Positions 49,569-62,168 are shown, numbered from the stretch's first letter. The stretch: DNA of 64,000 bases from Tyto alba (GCF_018691265.1 NW_024881282.1:48155853-48219852); one strand, 5' to 3'. The notes: generated by a model not told the origin, from the letters alone. Translations and numbers: made by a program.

Positions 49569-51570
49569 ATTTGGTAACGACTTGTGGGCTGTTCTCAGGC
49601 AAGGAGTAGAATAAGCCAGACAAAGGATTTGGGGTGGAGGTAGAGAAAAGACTGCTAGCCAAAGGGCAAAATAAAGGATTAGGTAACATGGTATGTTCTG
49701 CATTTTATATATGGCGAGAGCAGGAGGAGCGGAGAGGCACTGCGAGCAAAATGAGTATTAGGAATTGTTTATATAAGCAAGTGAGTAACCCCTAGAAACT
49801 ACTTCCATACACATTACTGAGGTCATTAGCATAGAAAACACCAGGAAAGAATTACATTTACATAGATTTGAATATCATACAAAGTTACAGTAGCTAAAAT
49901 AAACAAGTCCAAGGATCACTGACTGTCCTCATTTGGGAAGGACTTTGGTTGGTTGTACAAGTCTGGAGCAAGAAGAGCAGTGCCCTGATGGCAGCCAAGC
50001 TGCCAACCGTCTCCACTTGCAGGACTGGGCAACCCGTCGTTTCCCCAACTATAAAAGTTCCTTTCAAACAACAAGTCCGTAACGATGTGCTGACTCCGCA
50101 CAAATGGCCACAAGCAAGTGCAGGGTTTCCACCCTCAGTGGTGAAAACCTCACCAAGTTGGCACAGAGTCTGCTTGAGCACATACAATCCCACTCCTGAA
50201 CTACCAGCACAGTGAACAAAACGTGGGTGAACAGACTAGAAAATGTCTGGCCCAGTGCCCCACCAGCCTTGCACTTAGTGCCCGGCTGTGAACCGGTGGG
50301 CTGGAAGCAAGAAAAGAAACTGGTAGAAATCTCCAAGCCTCCAAGGTGTCCAGGTGCCTACAATTAATGGGATTTGGTGTCTAGTCTGCACGACTGAAAA
50401 CTGATTTGATGTCTAACCGGCCTGCCTGTCGTATCTCCAAACAAGAGCGGTACTCCTGAAGCATGCTGGCACTCTGAGAACATTTTCCTGAAACACCAAA
50501 CAAGTAAGAGCAACCCGAGTGTGGTGAGAGAAGACGCAATTTGTGCATGAGAGGTCTTCTGATGTGTGCCCTAAGTTTGGCAAGTCCTCCCTGAATGCAA
50601 ACCAGCCACAGGCTGATGGAAACTACCAGCATTCATTATCCTGAATGCGTAATTATCAGCAACTATCTCACCCAGTGGTTAAATCGTCATCTTTCAGCTA
50701 ATTTTCCTATTGGTTTTGGCACCAGACTCCAAATGCATAGCAGGCAATGGAATCACCCCATTCCTTTCTCTAATTTTTAGAGAAGACCATTGCAAGTATC
50801 ATCAAACAGTAAAAATCGTGCTAATCTGCAAAGCAGTTTTAGTTGACCTTACATCTTTTGCAATTAAAAAAAAAAAAAATCATATGTTTTGCATAAAATG
50901 ACTGCTTTTTAGAAGAGCTAGTTACTTTTGATTTCCGTTAACCTTTTTGCTGGGAATGTAATGTCGAATTGACAACAGTATCTGGTTGCATGACAACAAT
51001 TAACTGTAAATAAATCAACCCAAATTTTAGTTGTGACTTTCAGGCCCATGTAATTATTCTTAGGACATTAAAAGCTGGTTTTGGAAGAACACGCACAATG
51101 CCAAGGGGCCTTTCAAAGACCTAATTAACACAAAATAATCACAGGCTGGAAACAAAACTCTTTTATTTCTGTTGCAAATCAAACACAAAGGTTAGATTTT
51201 GGAATGCAAAATTAATATGAAGGCTTTTTAGTCCTGCAATACCTGCTGAAAATTTTCAGTGCTTGTTGTACTTTTGCTCCATTGCTGGTTTTGTGGGGAT
51301 TGGCCTGAGTCATGCTGAGAATTTGCTATTGGAAATACCGATGTTGCAGCTCACTGCAGAAACAAGACTGAAACTACATATGGTGAAGTAGAGACAGACA
51401 GAAGGCTGCTTGCTAAATGACCAGCACCATAATAGTAATTCCTAGCATTTTATCTTCAGACTTGTATGTTGACCTTTAATTAGTAAGAGGATTATAGATG
51501 CAACCAGCTGTGATGGCGATACGGCTCTCAGTAGTTAAAACCTACTGCCCTCGCCCAGCTGTCCCAACGT

Positions 51571-51645
51571 TGCCTGCTGTTATCCTCGATTTACGGGTGG
51601 GGAAAATGGCCAAGGAAAAGGAGCAAAAGCCCATCCAAGCCTTCC
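51571..51645 (+). mobile_element. MIR-like SINE fragment
   Basis: TGTTATCCTCGATTTACGGG followed by TGGGGAAAATGGCCAAGG and AGCAAAAGCCCATCCAAG parallels the MIR 3' portion (attatccccattttacag..gaggaaactg..ttgcccaagg). Short, old fragment. Confidence 0.45.
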
Positions 51646-53465
51646 TGAAATCCATGGTCCTCTTTCAGCTATCATTAGTGGGTTCTTGATCTGGCCTCAG
51701 CCTTGGCTAGATGAGGGGCTTACCTATTCTTCAGAGGGTTTTGTGGCCCAGCAACACCACCAGAGCCCCACTGGTGGCAGCCAGAGCTGCTCTAGCGTGA
51801 CGTACTGCACACCAGGCCCCAGGAGGGAGAAACGCCAAAAGACCCTTCTGCTGCTCCTCCCACTCCAAGCCACAACACCAAGGCCGTTATGTGCACACAA
51901 AGCACAGTGTTAAACTGCAGGGTACAATGTGCTAATTCACCGTTTTTCAATCGAGAGTGGAAAGTTTTAGGTGATTTGGATTGAACTGGAGGTGTGTGCT
52001 TGCACTGAGCTCAAATGTGTAGAACAAATAACAGAGAGCAAATAATACTGTGTGTAACCAAGGGTCAAAAATGACACAGACTTCACAGACTTACATACAC
52101 ATACAAACATACTGATATATATGGCTATCTAAATTTCTGACTTGAAATTCAGTTTCTGAAAAAAAAAAAAAAAAAAAAAGTACAAATTATTTTGAGTTAG
52201 GGGAATAAGCCTTTTGGTAGTAAAGGAAAAATCACCATGAAATCCTAAAATTTCAATTAATGTGTTGTTTATTAAAGCTTTTGAACATCTGGACTGCTAC
52301 AAGAAAAAAACCTTAGGGCAAAAAAACACCCCAAAGATAAATCTTACTGTATAAGCAGTACCATGACTTGCAAGGAATACAGAAAATACACATATTTCTG
52401 CGCCTAGTACCTAGTATGGAGTTAATAAACTTCTGAATTTTAAAGTATATTTTTTTCAACCTATTACTAAAACCTTTCTCATGCTGATGACTGTCTGGCT
52501 CCCTTGTTCAGTCTTCATGTCTCAAAAAGCATTAAATGTTGGTTCTTTGTCCTTATCCAGAGACCTTTTCCATTGGGACCTTGCATATTATCCTCCTATT
52601 TATCTCTGTTCCAGTTTCCCTTATTACCACTATCTTTTTTTTTCTCCCATTTACACATTTACCCTTTCGATCTCTTTGCTTTCTTTTCTCACTCTGAGTC
52701 TCAGGCTTTTTCTTCTGCTTGTCACAGTCTCTCCATTTACACCTACAAAAAAACCTCCAGGACCCTTTTTTAAAAATCCTTGTTTAACCCTTACCTTTTA
52801 GACAATAAATCTCAACCACCTCCCCTTCAACCTCTGTTCATAGGTCTTCTCCCATTTCAACTTTTGGGTTAAGCAGGCTGTCTTTCTGACCTCCATACAT
52901 GCTATCTCTTTTTATGGGTCAATGTATCTTGTAATTAATTGTATGGAAGAATCTACATCCCAAGGAAGACCAGAAACATCCCTGTGGTAAATGATGGCAA
53001 TTTGCTCATTTTTAAAGTTTGTGTACATAGCTATCTCATCTGTGCTAGGAAGAAAAACAGAGTTTACTGTTGCCCAACATCTAGGAAGATAAACTGACTT
53101 TGAACACAAAACAGAATCAATAAGAAGCACAACAGCTTCGATTCATTGCCTTGCTTAATGAAGTGTAAAAACCAAACTGACAGCACAACAAAGGCAAAAG
53201 AATAATTGATTTTTAAAAGTATTCCAAAGGTGACATTTGTAATCCAATTAAGAAAAATATTGTAACTTGTTTGGGCTTTTTCTTGACCATGGAATTTTAC
53301 TTTTGTTAAAGCTGGATCTACCTTAATGAGTGACAAAATATCTGTAGGAATCCTTTTGGCTCTTGCATTACTTTTTTAGACCTGTATTTCTCAGCAAAGA
53401 GATCTGTATTTTGCAGGCATTGCTCTATCTTAGCAGGATGGTGTGTGCGCTGTTACAGAGTGTGT

Positions 53466-53475
53466 GTCACGTGAC
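53466..53475. promoter_or_regulatory. Perfect CLEAR/USF-type E-box palindrome
   Basis: GTCACGTGAC is the full 10-bp palindrome bound by TFEB/TFE3 and USF family bHLH-zip proteins. It stands alone, far from any recognised promoter. Confidence 0.35.
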
Positions 53476-56400
53476 GATGGCCGTTATAATTTGGATGCAG
53501 CACTAAAGATAATGAATAAGCCAAGTGCAGAAAGCTGACCATCAGCACCATACAGAAGGGGTTCTGACACCCTGTAGCATCCTAGTGCTTCTGTATTTGT
53601 GCCAGGAAAAAGGGAATATTGCCAATACTGTGTGATGTGCAATAGCTAGCCAGTGTGATCTTCTTAAGCACAGCTTGTTTTCACTCACTGTATGTGGAAG
53701 ATTATAAATTGCTATCCAAGGAAATCACTGAAAAGCAGACTGCCTTACAATGATTTGTTGCTGGTGATGTAGTCATACGGTCAGCCAAAGCCAGCATTGC
53801 CACTAGAACTTATTTTTTGCACAGTTAGTTTTAACTGGGAGCTGTTGTGCACCCTGATTAATGCTGTGGCCAACGAGAGGGATGGAGCATGGACAGGGAT
53901 GGGAGTAGGAAAGAGCAGTGGGGCCAAGGGACCAGGGGAGCACCAGTGCCAGTGCTGGCTGATGGATATCTCTGCTGATGGTGGAAGGGAGCATCCCAGA
54001 TGAGCAGTTTCTGCTGGGTAACTCACATCAGGTGCTCATCGTGCACTACGATGACCTTTATGTTAGCACAATTACAGAGACATCTCCAAGAACTCAGTTT
54101 TGACATCCTCTCCTTGATGAAACCCCTGCATATAATCAGTGTTTTCATGGTACTGTTGTTATCTGGTTTTACTGGTTCAAATAATTATTTAGCTGTAGAG
54201 GTAATTAAAATACTCCAACCAGTGGTGACAACTGTATTGATTAATAATCATCATTAACTGATTTAACTAATGAGGTATTCTTTCCTCCTCAGGTGGCACT
54301 GAGGTGAGCAGTTCAGCTCCAGTTCTTCATAAAACACACAGGAAAATGCAGATGTAAGATGTTACTGTTGTAATACACAGTTGCTGCCATGAATCCTAAC
54401 ACCAGGGATATGTCAAAGACAGGAACGGGCCCATCCAGAGCTAACAGAAACTCAATTTGGCGGCAGGAGCTAAGGCTGCCTCACCTGTAGCCAGTACCCA
54501 CTGGAGAAAGCCACCACGCGAATGCGGTGCTGCCGACGGTTCATTGCAGGGGGTCAGACTGACAACTGCTGCACCCCAAACCAGGAGCTCTGCAGGCTGG
54601 GAAGAGCTCTCAGTCCTCCAGCAAGCCACCTGCAGCCAGGACACCTCTGCTTTTTGGGCAGAGCCTGATGCAGATGCTTAGTTTCCAGGCAAAGGAAAGA
54701 GAGGGGAGCTGTAGCTTATGGCTGGCTCTTGTTGCTGCTGCCACATCCAGTCTTAGAAGCACCACTAAGGTGGTGCCCAGTGCCACCTACTCCTCTTCCA
54801 TGGGCTGTTAATGAAGCATAATCACGTTTATGGAGAGTGCTGTCTTTCTCCCAAGAAACACGTCAGATGAGGTATACCTATCCTTCCTTTCTACTGCTGG
54901 AAAAAAAGAGACTTCATATCATGCTCAAACACTCCTCGGTGACATGTGTCTGTCATTGGCATTACAGTCGGTTGCAAAGTACAAGTCTGATGCTCATTTT
55001 TTGTTCAAATGAGAACAGGAACAATATGCAATCCCACCGAGCCCCTCTGCAGACAGTCAGGGTAATTAAAACACTGCTGGCTCCAAGGAGACACACTAGA
55101 AGCTACAGCCCAACCACGCTTGGTAGCTTATGCCCCTTGAGGTTGAGTAGCTTTCTGGCCAAAATTTCCACTCCCTCTCCTTAGATCTGATGTTCCTAGC
55201 CTGGGAAAGGTGAGGCATCATTGCATCTTAGCATGCTGTGCTGCCAGGGCCAGGGACACCAAGGGCATGTTTTGTAGCAATGGTTTCCAGCAGGCATCAG
55301 CATGTTGCTGGGTTTACTGCTGACCACCCTCTAGCTGTTTCTGTGGAGTCTGAAATGCGTTTCCTTTGATGTAAGGATGCAGGAAATGTCATGCAATGGT
55401 AACACGGTGCAACTTGGAAACCATCCACCCTCTTCCTTCTCACAACAGCCAGCAGGGAGCCCTGGCCCAAGACTGCCAGGCCAAGGCTGCTTGTGGCTGA
55501 GGTAACGGAGCCCGAAGCAGTGCTCTTTGGCAGGCAGGCAGGGAACGGCATGATCACCATCCCACCCTGGCACAACTTGCCTTTGAGCTTCCTCTTCTCA
55601 TCAGGACAAGAAGCTACATGCAGTGGTGCTGGGGTGGTGGAGAAGGTTTTAGGGTCCTAACCATTACTGGGAAAGGGGCCGATGAGGAAAAAGAAAAAAA
55701 TCACATGGGTTCTTTTTTCAGCCCAACCACCACTTTCTGATGTCATGGATTTAGCGAGGCTGCCATCTGCTATCCGGGTAACATCTTCCCAGCAACTCCC
55801 TCAACAGCCTGATGGAACTGGGAAGCTTTCCTAAAACAGCAGTCAGACCGTTTCACCTTGCTGTCTGTCCCCTCTGTGCCTGCTATCTAATATTAAACAC
55901 ATTTCCCTGCCCTCCTCAAAAATCAATAATGGTATTATTGGAACAAGCTGTGTGGGTCCTCAAATTTTATCCTGCATTAATGCAATCCTGACAGTCAGAG
56001 ACAGAACTTACACATGGCTGAGATTACTGAAGCTCTTGCCTGCAGGTTTTTCCATGGCATGACGCGAGGGATAATCTGGCCTTGTGAGTGTATGGTGAAT
56101 AAATCGAGCTTTACTAAAGAAATCAATACTTTCAGCCTAAATTATACCTCCTGCCAGGGAGGTGACATCATTACTAGTCCAGGTATTAGTATTCTGCTGA
56201 GCTGGCATCTGAAATAGAGCTCATGTTTTGCTAGGCTTTTCAGAAAGCTCCGTTCAAAACCTCAGAACTTTAATATAGTAACCTCAATGTTTTGCTGGGT
56301 TTTTACAGTGCTGTTGCCTGATAACATCAACACTGGCAGCCTACGCTGTACTTTACCTCGCTAAATGTATTTAGGATTAGATGCAAATTGTGTGTTTCTT

Positions 56401-58424
56401 TCATCTTTATGGGTTTTAAATAAACCTCACATCAGGCTGGAGCGTTGCGTGCAAGACTCTGGGAATGAATGGGAGCTCTCTGCAGGAGTCCAGATCCACC
56501 TCCCTGGGGGGCCAGGAACACACTGGGTCCAGAACGCTTTGCTGAGCTGGAGAGGGGTCTGAGAGCCTCTGAGTGAAAACCCGCTGCTCAGTCTCCTTAA
56601 AATCCCACTAGCACCCACACTTCCAACAGTGGGCAGCTCCACAGCTGCCTCTGTTTCTACTCACAGCCCCTAAAGCAAAGCCCACAGGGAAGTGGGATCC
56701 TGGAAGACAGATATTTCTCTGCCCCTCAACCCCGCTGAGGCATGTTCAGGGCACACCAGGCATGAGAGAGCCTGCATGTCTCCACCTCCTGAATAACTTC
56801 TTTGCAGCACTGTCCTTGGCCACGTGAAAACCAGGTTCAAATCCTTGGGCTGCAGCAGGGGCTTGAGCTGCAGGCTCCCATGGGGAGGGAGACAGCCCTG
56901 GCTGTCAGGAGGCCAGTGGACACGGTGGCTGGCTCCCTCTCAGCCTCTCCCCACGGCACTGTTATACGGGGAGAAATAACCTGGATTCACAGCAAGGGGA
57001 GGGGACCAAATGTTTGTGGGCATCGCCGCAGGGATGGGGTCAGTGCCCGGCACCCTGCCTTCCCTGCACCCCTCTGCCCAACGACCTTCTGCCACTGTTC
57101 CCAGTCAGGACCCTTCCAACTCTAACCTCCAGATAAGGGGAACTACGTCAGCAGTGAGGAGCGATCGCTCAGCATCCCAAATAGTGAGCGGTGCCCACCT
57201 CCCCCATCAGCCCAGACCCCGAGCACCGACTCACGGCCGTCCCTCGGGATGAAGGATGGAGGGTGACAAAGCATGGTGCTCTCCTGGCACATCTGCACAA
57301 CCGTGCTGGCCCTGCTCAGAAGTAATCTGGGTGATTTACTGACCTCCTAGTGCTACAGATCATAGGGGCATATGTGGTAGAGCTAACCTAAGCAGTGATG
57401 TATCGATCGGGGTGATGCGCAGCCTCCCTCCGCAGCCCTTGTTGTGAATAATATTAGATGTTTTAGTGATTAAGGTGGGACCAAGAATTCCTCAGTGTAG
57501 GAAGCATCTGGGATGCTTCAAAAGCCTAATACATTCGGGGACCTGTGTTGAAGCACATGTATCTCCCCAGACCATGACAAAGAACAAAGCAAACCCTTTC
57601 AATTAAAAGTTTAAATTTTCTTTATTTCTTAGCTTTAAATCTTGATAGCAGAGATCTCTTCAGTATCATTTTCTACATCTTAGGAATCGAATATCATGAG
57701 GAATGGTATTAAAAAATGAATGCTCTATAAACAGGAACATCTGGGTAGATTTCAAAAAGGGTCACAAATCTGACTATTTTCTATATTGAGAAGCATCACT
57801 GATATAAAGACATAGGTTAACAAAGATGAAAATACACACAGGTTTCAGAAAATTATGCTAGCTTAGATCATGTTGTTTACTGGACACCCAAATAGCTGTT
57901 TCTTACAACCACTAGGCAAATGATGAATTTGTAATTATTTTTATCCTAGAATTGAAATTTTCTAGAATTAAAAGAATTTATGAATATGACCAATGATAAA
58001 GCAATTAATAAGCTTGGAAAGCACAGCCTTCTCATACTGAATGTCTCAGAGATCTGTACTTTGGATTTAAACAGCTGATTAAAACAAAACAAAGCAAAAC
58101 CAAACAAAACCAATCTCTGGTAAACTCTAGAATTGTCTGCTGTATTTTCATTAATTTATGCAAACTTCACTCATTTATTATTGTTATATTTACGGTAGAA
58201 TAAATGTATAGCACTCTTGAGATGCATGAATGTTTAGATTAGGAAATTAGCTAAACACATATTCCCCTCTAGGATAGGGCAAACATGGGTAACTCTGGGA
58301 TGAATTAATTTTCCCTGGCTGATACTGCATAGAGCTCACTTGAAGATCCCTTTCATTAGGGGCAAATCTGGGGGTTGCCCAGTGAGATATTAACCAAGGT
58401 AACACGGGAATCACTGTGAGGTGG

Positions 58425-58441
58425 CCAACCTTGAAGGTTGG
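58425..58441. repeat. 17-bp palindrome
   Basis: CCAACCTTGAAGGTTGG is a perfect 8-bp inverted repeat around a single G. It could be a binding site for a dimeric factor or chance. Confidence 0.6.
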
Positions 58442-59334
58442 TAAATAATAAACTCTAATGCTAGCTCTAAACCATCTTTTGTAATAGTAAAATTAGCTAA
58501 ATTATGCTCTTTCAAGAACATAATTAAGGGAGCTCTATCAGTAGTAGCAGCATTTGGATAAAACTAGCTCTGACCAAAACTGTCAGAATTTGACTAAACC
58601 CCCTGCAAAGTAAAATCTGGATGGTCTAGAATAAGCTTTCATAAAATAATAGCAAGGATTACCAGAAGAGCAAGCAGATTGACTCTGCTGTAAGCAGACA
58701 TGTGAGACCATGCTTACCAGATCAAAAGAGGATAAGATAATCCCAGGTGAGTGGAAGGTATTTAGTGGATGGAAAAGGCCTGAGGATACTGATGTACAAC
58801 CAGCCTTTTGAAAAGTAACTAGGTCAGACAAGCTGATGATCTACTCAGCTCCCTGAAACATGGAAAACAACTTTTACATAAAACTATGGCCTAGCTAAAA
58901 ACTTGAGAATTTTGTTCTGAAGTGAAAAATGTGCTTTGGGTCAATTTTACAAGTGAAGGGAGAACTGGTTCTGTGTAGAGCCTGTGGGCTTTCCCATGGC
59001 CAAGGAAGCAGAAGAAAACAGAGGCACACCTCCCCGCTCACAGAGCTGTCGAATCAGCAGGGGAAATGAATGGGAGCTGTTAAGACACGTGAATGCCGTT
59101 TCTCAGAAATAAACAGTCCTAATTATAAGATGCTAAGCTCTAAACGGCAGAAGCCAGAAAAAAAATGGCAGGCTGCAGAAGCCCAGCTGGCGTGGTTGTT
59201 AGGTGGGAGCTCCTCCACAGGCCAGTGAGAAGAGGCAACATCTGAGATTCTGGGCAAGTGAGCTGGAAAGAGGAATTTACAGCAGGTGTTAGGGAAGAAC
59301 ATGGGCAAGGATGGGGATGTGTCGGGCGGATGTC

Positions 59335-59557
59335 AAGGAGGGAAATTCTTCCCTGTGAGGATGATGAGGCAATGTCAGAGGTTTCCCAGATCAGCTGTGG
59401 CTGCCCCCTCCCTGGGAGTGTCCAAGGCCCGGCTGGACGGGGCTTTGAGTGACCTGGGCTGGGGGAAGGTGTCCCTGCCCATGGCAGGGGGTTGGAATTA
59501 GGTGATCTTTAAATGTGCCTTTCAGCCCAAACCATTCTATGAATCTGTGTTTCTGTG
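59335..59557 (+). mobile_element. CR1 LINE, 5'-truncated
   Basis: GAAATTCTTCCCTGTGAGG, then CTGCCCCCTCCCTGGGAGTG and TGTCCCTGCCCATGGCAGG, ending CCCAAACCATTCTATGAATC with a worn octamer tail. It is the forward-strand counterpart of the copy at 30688; both frames share the APSLGVSKARLDGA and LSDLGWGK-type end of ORF2. Confidence 0.93.
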
Positions 59558-60660
59558 AGGGTGAAGGGGGCAGTGGGGCTGCTCAGGCAATGGGAGGGAT
59601 GCTCAGGGTAACAGGGTGAAGGAGTGTAGGACAGCAAGGAGGAATGCGGCAGGGTTGGATGTGGGCTTTATCTTTAAAAAATTCTGAACTATGCCCTCAG
59701 GAAAGACAGAGACAGAAAAGAAGAGATCTGCTGAGGAGACAGAATACGTATGTTTATATATAAAATAAGCATGTATTTACAGATTATATATATATGCATA
59801 CTTAATGGTATATTTATAAAATGTATTGATATGAATAGTCCTTATCAATAGAAATAAACTGTGTGGTTAAAGCTTTCATTCTTGCTTTTGTTTTCCTTCA
59901 TTACAAGGTATTATTCCCAAGTATCACAGTATTCCTAAATATTGTATTTGACTTATCGACACATTTATGCCTGTCCCTCATAGTTGATCAGCATCTGACA
60001 GACTGACTAAATATTAGACACGAGAAAACTAAATCTTGGATGTCAGACTGTCTTCTAGCTCACTTAGCAGTGCCTCACCATTGAAGAGTGTTTTATTTCA
60101 TACCAGCATGGCCCCTTATTCACAGTGAGAATTTCCTTTCTTTGAGTACGGTCAGACCTCACTAGAACTGCAATGTTTCTCTCTTCCCTTTGGTATCTCT
60201 GTTGTTTATTTTTTATAGTCTGTAGGAAATGTTATCAAAAGCTAAAATCTAATAGCTTTGGAGGCTACCTGAGGAGACATGGTAAATAACTTAGCATCAT
60301 CACATGTAGTTCCAGCAGGGCCGGGAGTGGGACAGGTTGGACAAGAGAGCACAGGCATTTCACACAATAAATGGAGTCAGTCTGCTCTGACTCATACGCC
60401 TCTTATTTGTCTGACTTGGAGAAATCCTCTCCCTTCATGTAACCTCCAAGTCGTGAAACAACACTTGCTTGTACTTCTGCTTTTCATAGGGCTCCCTTCC
60501 CTCAAAAGCTAGACTAAAATTTTTGTTACGATGCTTGAGGTCAGACTCTTGGTCCTGCTTACAGCGAATGCCACCGTGTTCCACAGGAATCGATACTGTC
60601 CTTGCTTATGGAGCAGGGCTCCACGATGTCCATAAGTTGCTCACAATCTGGTCATTCACA
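59558..60660. other. Intergenic DNA, no gene seen
   Basis: AT-rich, with a TA-rich simple stretch at 59753-59800. No coding or RNA signal. Confidence 0.55.
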
Positions 60661-61449
60661 ATTCATTGCAAATGAAAAAAGAATATCATAAATGGGGAGG
60701 AAAAAGAAGTCTCAGTGAGCCGTGGCTGCCAGCCCGCAGGCTGGAAGCCCATTTTAAGGGGAGAGGACAGCTAAGCTTTCTCATTCGCAGGCCTGACATG
60801 GAGGTCGTGTTTAAGCTCGCGGTGTGGGCAGTTTGGCCCCACACGCCGCCTGCGCGAGCAGCCCTGCGGGCCCTATTTAATGGCCGACCTGCAGGCAGCC
60901 ATTTCGCTGCACGGTGCCTGCGCTGGAGGTTTTGTGAGGAGCTGCCTGCCACCCAGCTGCCTGGGCTTCGTTTCTGGTGTGCCACGAGTCGCCGTTCCTG
61001 CGCTGAAATGGAGCAACCTGGCGCTCCTACGGGGAACGAGTCGCTGATCTGGTTATTTAATAAAGAGGAGGAGGTAAACCCACATCTCCCGGTAAACAAC
61101 AGGGCAGCCCTGTGGACTTGGGAGATGGGGCTGCTTTTGGAAAGCAGCTCAAGCACTGGGCTGCTTTCTACAGCATGAGCTGGCTGGTGTGGACAGGCCT
61201 AATCGCTGGTCTTTTGTGAAAACTACTGAAGTCCTTCCTAATTAGTCCATGTTGGAGGAACGGTTTAGCAGGGAGGTACAGCGCCCATTCCTCCCCTTTG
61301 GGGGGGGGGGGGGGGGGGCGAGTGCCTGCAGACTCCCACAGGCCTGAGCCCCCCCTTCCCCCGGTGTAACATAATCACGGTGCCCGCTTCAACTTCATGT
61401 GGAGGATGAAGAACTTTAGGATTTCAAAAGAAATCCTAAAAGCGAGTGA
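60661..61449. other. GC-rich upstream region of the CpG island
   Basis: GC and CpG content rise from about 60790. The stretch has CCCATTTTAAGGGG (a CArG-like box with one extra base), CCTATTTAATGG, and a 19-base G run at 61300-61318. Open frames on opposite strands (60666-61178 and 60686-61156) overlap almost fully and match nothing known. It is best read as upstream regulatory sequence of the next gene. Confidence 0.45.
61300..61318 (+). repeat. Poly(G) tract, 19 bases
   Basis: An uninterrupted G run about 450 bp upstream of the inferred transcription start. It is prone to length change and sequencing error, and could form a quadruplex. Confidence 0.85.
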
Positions 61450-61744
61450 AAACACCGGTGAAGGTCCTCTCAGAGGCTGCAGCTGGGATGCCTCCTGCGG
61501 CCTCCCCGCCTCTCGGGGTGCCTGCCGCAGGGCGACACCCTTCACTCCCTCGCACTTGGAGGCCCCACGCTGCTACACGGACCGGGGGGCTGTGGGCGCA
61601 GGCGGCCCCCCACGTCCCCTCCGCGGGCTCTGAGTCCCGCAGGGACGGGGTCAGGCCCCACGTGTGAGGGTGAGAGCAGGGCTGCCCGGCAGCGCCGGGG
61701 CTGCGCGGCGGGAGCGGGGCCGGCGGGGCCGGGCCAGGGCCGCC

Positions 61745-61816
61745 ATGGCTCCGCCCCGGCTCTTTAAGCCGCTGAGGGGCCGCGCCGGGCTGAGACGCGA
61801 CGCGACGGGTGTTGTG
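61745..61816 (+). other. Putative first exon (5' UTR) ending at a GTG|GTGAGT donor
   Basis: A near-consensus donor GTGAGT begins at 61817. If TTTAA at 61763 acts as a TATA-like element, the start would be near 61790 and this exon would be short and non-coding, as expected for CSRP2. If transcription starts further upstream, the ATG at 61745 in the context GCCGCCATGG would be transcribed, and its frame is open to the donor (24 codons). The left edge is arbitrary. Confidence 0.4.
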
Positions 61817-62009
61817 GTGAGTGGCGGGACGGGGACGTGTCGCGGGTGGGCGTGCAGGTGCGGAGCTGGACGGGGACGGGCTGGACGCCGCGGGAAGGGG
61901 CGCCGGCAGAGCCCCCACGCAGCCGGTCGGGGTCCCACCGTGGCCGCTGCCGCCACCCGCAGCTGCGCCCGTGGGGCCCGTCCCGCCCTACCCGTGAGGG
62001 CTGTGGGAA

Positions 62010-62021
62010 GGGGGGGGGGGG
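62010..62021 (+). repeat. Poly(G) tract, 12 bases
   Basis: G run within the CpG island, directly downstream of the putative first exon. G runs here on the + strand favour R-loop or quadruplex formation. Confidence 0.8.
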
Positions 62022-62168
62022 CCCGTGGCGGCACCCCCGGCGGTGGGGCGGGAGGAGGAGGAGGGCTGGGGAGCCGGGGGTCCCCCGCTGCCAGCGTCCC
62101 GGCCGCTTGCGGAGGGGCTGGTGCCAGACCCCTCGGCCGGCGCCGCCGGGAGGAGCGCCCGGAGCTGA

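Larger units (their letters stand above)
45999..51570. other. Intergenic DNA, no gene seen
   Basis: Contains a perfect 9-bp hairpin (48814-48839), a GT-rich simple repeat (49535-49568) and an A run (50866-50879). The 110-residue open frame at 47037-47369 has no recognisable domain or splice context. Confidence 0.55.
51646..59334. other. Intergenic DNA, no gene seen
   Basis: Holds a 21-base A run (52159-52179), an isolated GTCACGTGAC palindrome (53466-53475), a 17-bp palindrome (58425-58441), and an AT-rich stretch from 57600 to 58560. Open frames are short and overlapping. Confidence 0.55.

Noticed and set aside
56832..56845. tRNA B-box-like GGTTCAAATCC
   Set aside because: No A-box or cloverleaf could be found upstream at the right distance; a chance match or old SINE scrap.
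59258..59501. Open frames of 64 and 71 residues
   Set aside because: Fragments of the CR1 copy and its flank.
60666..61178. 170-residue open frame (with a 156-residue frame opposite)
   Set aside because: High GC lowers stop frequency and frames are open on both strands. No domain, no known protein and no splice evidence.
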